Origin: Papaver somniferum
Taxonomy: Eukaryota; Streptophyta; Magnoliopsida; Ranunculales; Papaveraceae
Length of the DNA stretch: 64,000 nucleotides
Assembly: GCF_003573695.1 (NCBI RefSeq)
Contig: NW_020650971.1
Coordinates: 682,984 to 746,983 of the forward strand
Direction: 5' to 3'
Below are positions 58,584 through 64,000 of this stretch, in pieces. The position numbers and the translations under genes were made by a program. Under the pieces are notes generated by a model. The model worked only from the letters and a program-made list of their open reading frames with translations, was not told the origin of the DNA and did no database searches. Each line of letters begins with the position of its first letter. Position 1 is the stretch's first letter.

Positions 58584-59335
58584 ATTTTTCTACTAGTCAT
58601 AAAAAGTTGATCTTTGTTGATTATATAGCTTCGGATCATTTTTTGATGTATCTCTTGTTCTTGTTTATTTTGCTGAACTTGTAATCAACTTTTCATGGAA
58701 TGGATCATCATTTAGGTATACCTGCATTATCAGTTTACTTTTTAATTTAAATACTGCGTTGAGTTAAATTGGAAACAACTTACTGCATTTAAAAAAGATT
58801 TGAGTGTTTGAGTGCGATGCCGAAGGTATGTACCTTTGTGATCGTCTTGAGACCTGTCACCCCTCTGGCTAATCCTGGGCCAGAGGATTCCCAGACGGTG
58901 GGGGTCGGGGCAGCGTTCTAGGATATGGGATGTTTATTTTAAAATATTTACATACACTCATTCCGTTGACCCGCTTCCTTAAAATTGGTTGGGTATCTCT
59001 TTCTGCTGGATGCCTTCCCCATGGTCCTACACTTATAGACACTGATAGGGGAGTCCCGAGAGATTGTAGGTAACTACTTTCCCCAATTGTAAAAACTTGT
59101 GTGTACAGGCGTGGTGTTCTTGTGATGCGTTATATTTACAAGAGTTCATCTTGCTGACACGCCGCCCTTTGTGTTGTACCTGTGTTGTTTTCTTAAATAT
59201 GAATTCTTGCCAAAAGTTTGTTTGATTGATGAGTTGAGGTCTGTTATTCCTCGTCCAGAGATAGAAACATGTCGATCGAATGCGTCGTCTTCTTCTTCTG
59301 GTATTCTTCACGCAAATGCAGATCCGCGCTGCTTT
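58584..59335. other. gap between antisense gene and pol end
   Basis: Non-coding on both strands as far as I can see. A G/C-rich patch near 58855-58915 contains the inverted pair CCTCTGGC / GCCAGAGG around an 8-base loop. Confidence 0.4.
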
Positions 59336-60650
59336 CTATGGATGGTATGGCTTGAGATATTTTTCATTCCATGGGTGTCTGAGGACTTCTCCTTTTAGGT
59401 TGCGCAGGTAGTAGGATCCATTCCCTGCGATATCGTGTATGACAAAAGGTCCTCCCCATGTTGGTGCTAACTTGCCCCAGTTCTTTTCTCGTTAGTATTG
59501 GGGTATGGTTCTCAGCACATACTGTCCTTCTATAAAATTTCTAAGTTTAACCCTCTTAATGTACTCCCTTGCTAGCTTTCTTTGATAGTTCTCCATTTTT
59601 TGCAGCGTTGCCTCTCTCCTTTCCTCGAGATCATCAAGTCTTTCCAGCATCATATCCATTGTGAGGTTCTTTTCCCATGCTTCGGTCTTCGTAGTTGGCA
59701 TGATGATCTCTGTAGGGATGAAAACTTCGGCTCCATAGGTGAGCAAGAATGAGGACTCTCATGTGGCTGATCTTCGGGTTGTTTTGTATGCCCACAGAAC
59801 GTTGTGTAGTTGCTCACACCATCGTCCCTTATGCTCGTCTAGTTGTTTCTTGAGAATAAGAGCAAGGGTCTTGTTTGTGGCTTCTGCCTGGCCATTGCTT
59901 TGAGGGTATATTGGTGTTGACTTGTTCCTTCGAATTTTGAAAGTATCGAAAAGCAAGTCAATGTTTTTACCATGTAGCTTCTTGCCATTGTCAGAGACAA
60001 TTTTTGCTGGTATGCCAAACCTGCAAATAATGTTTTGAAAGATGAATGTGAAGACATCTGAGTCACGGATCCTTGCCAGGGCCTTAGATTCTACCCATTT
60101 GCTAAAATAGTTCGTGGCCACTATCAAGAATCTTCTTTTCCCTGATCCTTCGATCAGAGGACCCACAATGTCTATGCCCCATTTTGAGAATGGCCAAGGA
60201 CTATCCACCGAGTTCAGCATCGTTGCGGGTGCATGGATTCTTTTGGCAAAAACTTGGCATTCTTCGCATCTTCTTGATATTCTTGCAGTGTCTCGTATCA
60301 TTGTTGGCCAGTAATACCCTTGGGTTTTTTCCTTGTCCGCTAGAGATCTCATTCCAATGTGATTCCCTGCATCCCCGCGATGTATATCTTTTAGAATCAG
60401 GTGGCCTTCGTATCTAGATAGGCACCATAGTAAAGGTCCGAGGAAGGATTTCTTGTATAAGATCCCTTTTCTTAAGTCGTACCTTCCTGCCTTTGATTGT
60501 ATTTTCCTAGCCTGTTTTAGGTCCGCTGGTAGTGTTCATTCTTTGAGAAAAAGGTGGATCTCAGATCTCCAGTCCTCTTCTTTGCTGAAGTCTTCATCTT
60601 CGTCTGCTCTTGCCATGATATCATCCTCTTGGAAGTCATCGACGATGTAT
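59336..60650 (-). pseudogene. Tat integrase, interrupted
   Basis: The zinc-binding HHCC part is complete: DIHRGDAGNHIG ... RRCEECQVF. The catalytic core has Asp in KWGIDIVGPL, Asp in KIVSDNGKKL and Glu in QSNGQAEATNKT, so the DDE triad is present. The C-terminal part reads LLTYGAEVFIPTEI and GKLAPTWGGPFVIHD, ending at TAG 59336-59338. The same frame is broken by TAA near 60650, TGA near 60538, TGA at 59759 and TAA at 59492. These are single-base changes; otherwise the frame is continuous with RNase H upstream. Confidence 0.85.
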
Positions 60651-61492
60651 TACCCTGCATCATCGTCTGCAATATCTTCTCCCATGCTGCCCCCTTGGTT
60701 TGCAGCGCGGAATTCTCGGGAAGCGACTGAGGGCTCGTAAACCCTAGTTATTTTGATTTCCTTGACATCCTCGTTCTTTAACATCGATGACACATAAGCC
60801 AAGGCATCTGCGTGTCTGAGTTTCTTTCTGCCTAGGTTTCGGAACTTAATGTTTGGTATCTGAGATACCAGTGTCTGGACTAAGTCCATGTACGCTGACA
60901 GGGTTTCGTCATAAACATTGTATTCCATCCCTATTTGTTGGATGATCAGTTGTGAATCACTTGTTAGGCGCACCTCGGTTATACCCATATCTATTATCAG
61001 ACGAAGAGCGTGCACTACAACTTCATATTCAACTATGTTGTTGGTATGCCCCTGGAATTCCAACGTGAAGGCATGTATGATCCTGTCTCCCGTGGGAGTG
61101 GTGATCACGATGCCTATATCTGCGCCTTCTCTATTCTTCGACCCATCGACGAAGACTTCCCATCGTCTTGGGTTTGCTGGTTCGAGAATGTCGACGGGAT
61201 CCTTGCTACCGTCAATCTCTGGTAACCCTGCTTCCTTGAGTCCATCAATGAAGACCTCTTCGTCATCCTCCAACGGTAGATCTACTAGGAAATCCGCTAA
61301 GAATTGTGACTTTTGGGAATGCTGGAGTTCATGGATGATGTTGAATTGGTCGAGATATGTGTTCGATTTTGCAATTCTCCCTACCTTCCCTGCACTTTTG
61401 AGGACTGCTTTTAGCAGGGCTTTGCATGGGACGCGGATGTAGTGGGTCAAGAAGTAGGTCCTTAGCTTTAAGGTTGTCCATACTAACGCCAA
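60651..61492 (-). pseudogene. Tat RNase H domains
   Basis: A 280-codon open stretch. It begins with the end of the first RNase H/connection (ALVWTTLKLRTYFLTHYIRV) and continues into a second RNase H: WEVFVDGSKNREGADIGIVI (Asp), NNIVEYEVVVHALR (Glu) and VRLTSDSQLIIQQ (Asp). Such a second RNase H is a known mark of the Tat lineage. Acidic catalytic positions are retained. A TAG at 61610 separates it from the upstream part in the same frame. Confidence 0.82.
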
Positions 61493-62790
61493 GATAAGTT
61501 GCTCAATCTTCGTGTAATTTCTTTCTGCTGTGTTGAGGGTTTTGCTGACGTAGTAGATGGGTTGTTCTATCTTCGTGTTGGTTTTAACCAGAACTGCAAT
61601 GACTGCATCCTATGTTGCTGCTATGTATAGGGCCAAAACCTCGTCGGGATCAGGTTTTTGCAAGATAGGGATCTCAGCCAGGTAGTCCTTGATTCTTTGA
61701 AAAGCTTCCACGCATTCTGCAGTCCATTCGAACTTGCTCCTTTTTTTTGAGAATGTTAAAGAAATGTTTGCACCTGTCTGAGGATCTGGATATGAATCTT
61801 CCCAGTGCATCTAGTGAACCGTTGAGTTTTTGAACCTCTTTTAGGTTCCTTGGGGATGACATTCCCACGATGGCTTGAATCTTAGCAGGGTCTACTTCGA
61901 TGCCCCTCTTTGTCACCAGATATCCGAGGAACTTTCCTGAGGTGACGACGAAAGTACATTTCTCTGGGTTCACTTTCATGTTGTGTTTCCTCATTGCTTG
62001 GAAGATATCCCTCAGATCTTGGTGGTGATCCTTGCGCAACTTTCTCTTGACGAGCATATCGTCTACATAAACTTCCAAGGTGTTCCCGATCCATGGTCTG
62101 AAAATAGCATCCACCATTCTTTGATATGTTGCCCCTGCATTTCGAAGTCCGAAGGGCATTCTTACGTAACAGTAGAGGCCATGCGGGGTATAAAACGTTG
62201 TATGTTGTTGATCTTCCTCTTCTAGGAATAGTTGGTTGTACCCATAGTACCCGTCCATAAATGACATCTCTTCGTATCCTTCGACTGCTTCGACCAGTTG
62301 GTCGATGCTTGGTAGCGGATAACTGTCTTTAGGGCATGCTTTATTGAGGTTGGTGAAATCAATGCATATTCTAACCCCGCCATTCTTTTTTGGTACGATT
62401 ACCATGTTCGAAATCCATGTTGGATATTTGACTTCTTTGATGAACCCTGCTACTAGTAACTTACGGAGTTCCGCTTCGACTTCTTTGTGGTATTCTGGTG
62501 CTACTTTTCGCACCTTCTGCCTGAATGGTGGTGTGACGGGCTTTATACGAAGTTCATGATGGATTAGCTTCGGATCGATTCCTGGCATCTCACCTAGCTT
62601 CCATGCGAAGATATCTGCGTATTCCCTGAGTAGTTTGATCAAGGATACCTCTCTTTCCTTATCCATAAGAGTTCCAATTTTGATCATCCTTGGAGTTTCT
62701 TCTACCCCTATGTTGACTTCTTTCACTGCTTCCACGGGTGTAAACATGGGATTTGGTTCCCCTAGGAGAGGAACATTCTTTAATTGCTAT
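61493..62790 (-). pseudogene. pol: Tat reverse transcriptase
   Basis: Open from about 62747 to 61674. It reads YADIFAWKLGEMPGIDPKLI, then VRICIDFTNLNKACPKDSYP, MPFGLRNAGATYQRM and the catalytic VYVDDMLVK box, then KCTFVVTSGKFLGYLVT. A shift at the run of eight A (minus strand) near 61745 moves into the frame that reads KFEWTAECVEAFQRIKDYL and LALYIAAT, stopped by TAG 61610. The RT fold and its three Asp residues are intact in the open part. Confidence 0.87.
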
Positions 62791-63466
62791 TTGGTAGGCT
62801 CTTCGTCTTCTTTTGTGGCAGAGGTACTCGCCTATGCGTTTCCAACCGTATTCTCCTTTGAAAGGCTTCTGCCAGAGATTTCTTCCAGATAGGTGTCGAT
62901 TGCTTTCTCTTTTGCAGCTTCTTTGTTTCGAGATCTTCGGGACTTTCGCTGCTCATCCTGTTCGTTATCAAGCTGGTTCTGCAAAGTTTGACATTCTCGC
63001 GCAGTGACCTGGTCTCCTTTTATTTCCATTATCCCTTGGGGAGTTAGAAACCTAAGGTATTGGTGATAGGTAGTCGCCACTCCTTTGAGTTTTTGTACCC
63101 ACCTTAGGCCAATTATGGCATTATAGGGTGATGGTGCATCCACCAAACTGAACCGGGTGTCGAGCTTCATTGGCCCTGCGTCTACTTGCAAGACAATGTC
63201 TCCTAAAGGCTTCGTGGCTGCTCCGTAGAAACCGTAGATAGTGTAGTACGAAGATAACAAATGTTCATCGTTGAGTTCCATTCGTTTGAATTATCATAGA
63301 ATAAAACATTGACTGAGCTTCCTCCATCGATGAGGATCTTCTTGATGTTGCACCCTGCTACTGGCAGCGTGAGAACTAGAGGGTCATTGTGGTCCACCAT
63401 ATCTTCTTCGACATCGTCCGCGTTAAAAACCATTGGTGCGTCCATCCATTGTTCGTGTTCATCCAC
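62791..63466 (-). pseudogene. Tat aspartic protease region
   Basis: The active site is KKILIDGGSSVNVLFYD, with DGGSS in place of the common D-S/T-G-A; this form is frequent in Tat elements. A one-base loss near 63285 shifts to the frame reading MELNDEHLLSSYYTIYGFYG and ending in a basic/acidic linker. The block YNAIIGLRWVQKLKGVATTY is the C-terminal protease signature (usually I-I-G-R). Confidence 0.8.
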
Positions 63467-64000
63467 TTATTCCCCGTCGATTTTGTACAACTCACATTAG
63501 TCTTCAAACTGCTTTCTCAATCTTTTACCTATCTGGGCAGTTAGGGATGGCCTCGTGGTCTCATAACATGAGATGGTGTTAAGGGTGCGGTTTCCTTCAG
63601 GTAGCTGAACCTACTTTCTTCGTTTAGCCTTGTCTTCGGTGCTAGTCCTCTGTACGTACTGTTTAAGAACTCCTGCGTTGATCAACTTTTGAATCATTAT
63701 CTTGAGATTCTTGCATTTATCTGTTTGGTGACCATTGAAACAGTGATATTCACAGTATTCTCTCGACTTTTCTGATCTTGGGGGCTGCTTTCCCTTGGAC
63801 CATGGCCAATCGAGGTTTTCCCGACCCTTGATTTCCTTCAGGATGCGTGAATAGCTGGTATTTAGCTTCGTGTAGACCTGGTCTTCGAATTTTCGGTCAC
63901 CCCTTCGTAGATCATCTCTTCGTTCTCTTCTGTCCTCGCTGGGTCGTTCATCTGAGTTGCCTCTTTTGGACCCGCTAGCTTGTTCTACAAAATTCGTGCG
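63467..64000 (-). pseudogene. gag: Tat gag, C-terminal part, runs off the window
   Basis: The minus-strand frame is open from 64000 to TAG 63611-63613. It contains the zinc-knuckle-like CEYHCFNGHQTDKCKNLK, as in Tat gag (C-x2-H ... H-x4-C), preceded by an Arg/Asp-rich stretch. Beyond the TAG the same frame continues (PEGNRTLNTISCYETTRPSL), with another stop near 63499 and TAA near 63469, before the protease. Confidence 0.75.

Larger units (their letters stand above)
53035..64000 (-). mobile_element. Tat-lineage Ty3/gypsy element, incomplete at right edge
   Basis: On the minus strand, right to left: end of gag, protease, RT-RNase H, a second RNase H, integrase, non-coding gap, an antisense gene (plus strand), polypurine tract, 3' LTR 53035-54019. 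The 5' LTR and gag start lie beyond 64000. The Tat assignment rests on the RT wording (CIDFTNLNKACPKDSYPLP, YVDDMLVK), the extra RNase H domain after the first, and an additional ORF downstream of pol, all known in this lineage. Several stops and shifts make it defective. Confidence 0.88.

Noticed and set aside
1..64000. Prokaryotic features: CRISPR array, operons, ribosome binding sites, phage or toxin-antitoxin systems
   Set aside because: The window is plant nuclear DNA with introns and plant retroelements. Tandem repeats seen here lack the regular spacer structure of CRISPR arrays.
1..64000. tRNA and rRNA genes
   Set aside because: tRNA-like words are only primer-binding sites of retroelements (TGGTATCAGAGC, TGGCGCCG). 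No cloverleaf or rRNA sequence was seen.

Overview
This is plant nuclear DNA, almost certainly from a dicot. It is AT-rich, its genes have GT-AG introns, and it is dominated by plant LTR-retrotransposon lineages (Athila-type and Tat-type Ty3/gypsy, SIRE-type and other Ty1/copia), TRIM-like non-autonomous elements, LINE fragments and hAT-type MITEs. I found one intact-looking host gene: a two-exon member of the Bet v 1 / major latex protein (MLP) family at 19582-20163. MLP/PR-10 genes are abundant in Papaveraceae, so a poppy-like species is possible, but the sequence does not prove it.

Layout. 1-3083: degenerate repeats and the probable 5' LTR remnant of a copia element whose initiator-Met tRNA primer site is still visible at 3084. 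3101-13637: a complete but mutated Athila-type element, inserted immediately behind that primer site. 13638-16830: the rest of the interrupted copia element (gag, protease, integrase, start of reverse transcriptase), truncated. 16923-17363: another LTR-like segment. 17930-19311: a repeat block carrying a 694-bp hAT-type MITE with a perfect 8-bp target duplication, then a second MITE just upstream of the MLP gene. 20164-26373: gene-poor, with a third MITE, a LINE zinc-finger fragment and divergent copies of a roughly 1-kb repeat called family R here.

26374-52915 is a direct tandem duplication of about 13.3 kb (copy 1 26374-39660, copy 2 39661-52915). Its junction shows a 4-nt TAAA microhomology. 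Each copy holds a LINE RNase H fragment, a minus-strand gypsy-like LTR, a SIRE-type LTR split by a solo Athila-type LTR with target duplication CCGGA, a gag fragment, a head-to-head pair of TRIM-like elements, an 834-838 bp copia-type LTR, and the 3' end of a second SIRE-type element, all set in family R sequence.

53035-64000 is a minus-strand Tat-lineage gypsy element: 3' LTR at 53035-54019, pol and the end of gag at 59336-64000 (running off the right edge), and between them a plus-strand (antisense) multi-exon gene at about 54419-58583. The reconstructed exon phases are fully consistent, although the gene carries three nonsense codons and one frameshift.

How it fits together: most of the window is a nested record of insertions, deletions and one recent segmental duplication. 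Only the MLP gene looks able to make an intact protein. I saw no operon-like system, CRISPR array, rRNA or tRNA gene. The least ordinary structures are the tandem duplication and its indel-rich patch, the head-to-head TRIM fusion, and the spliced antisense gene inside the Tat element.
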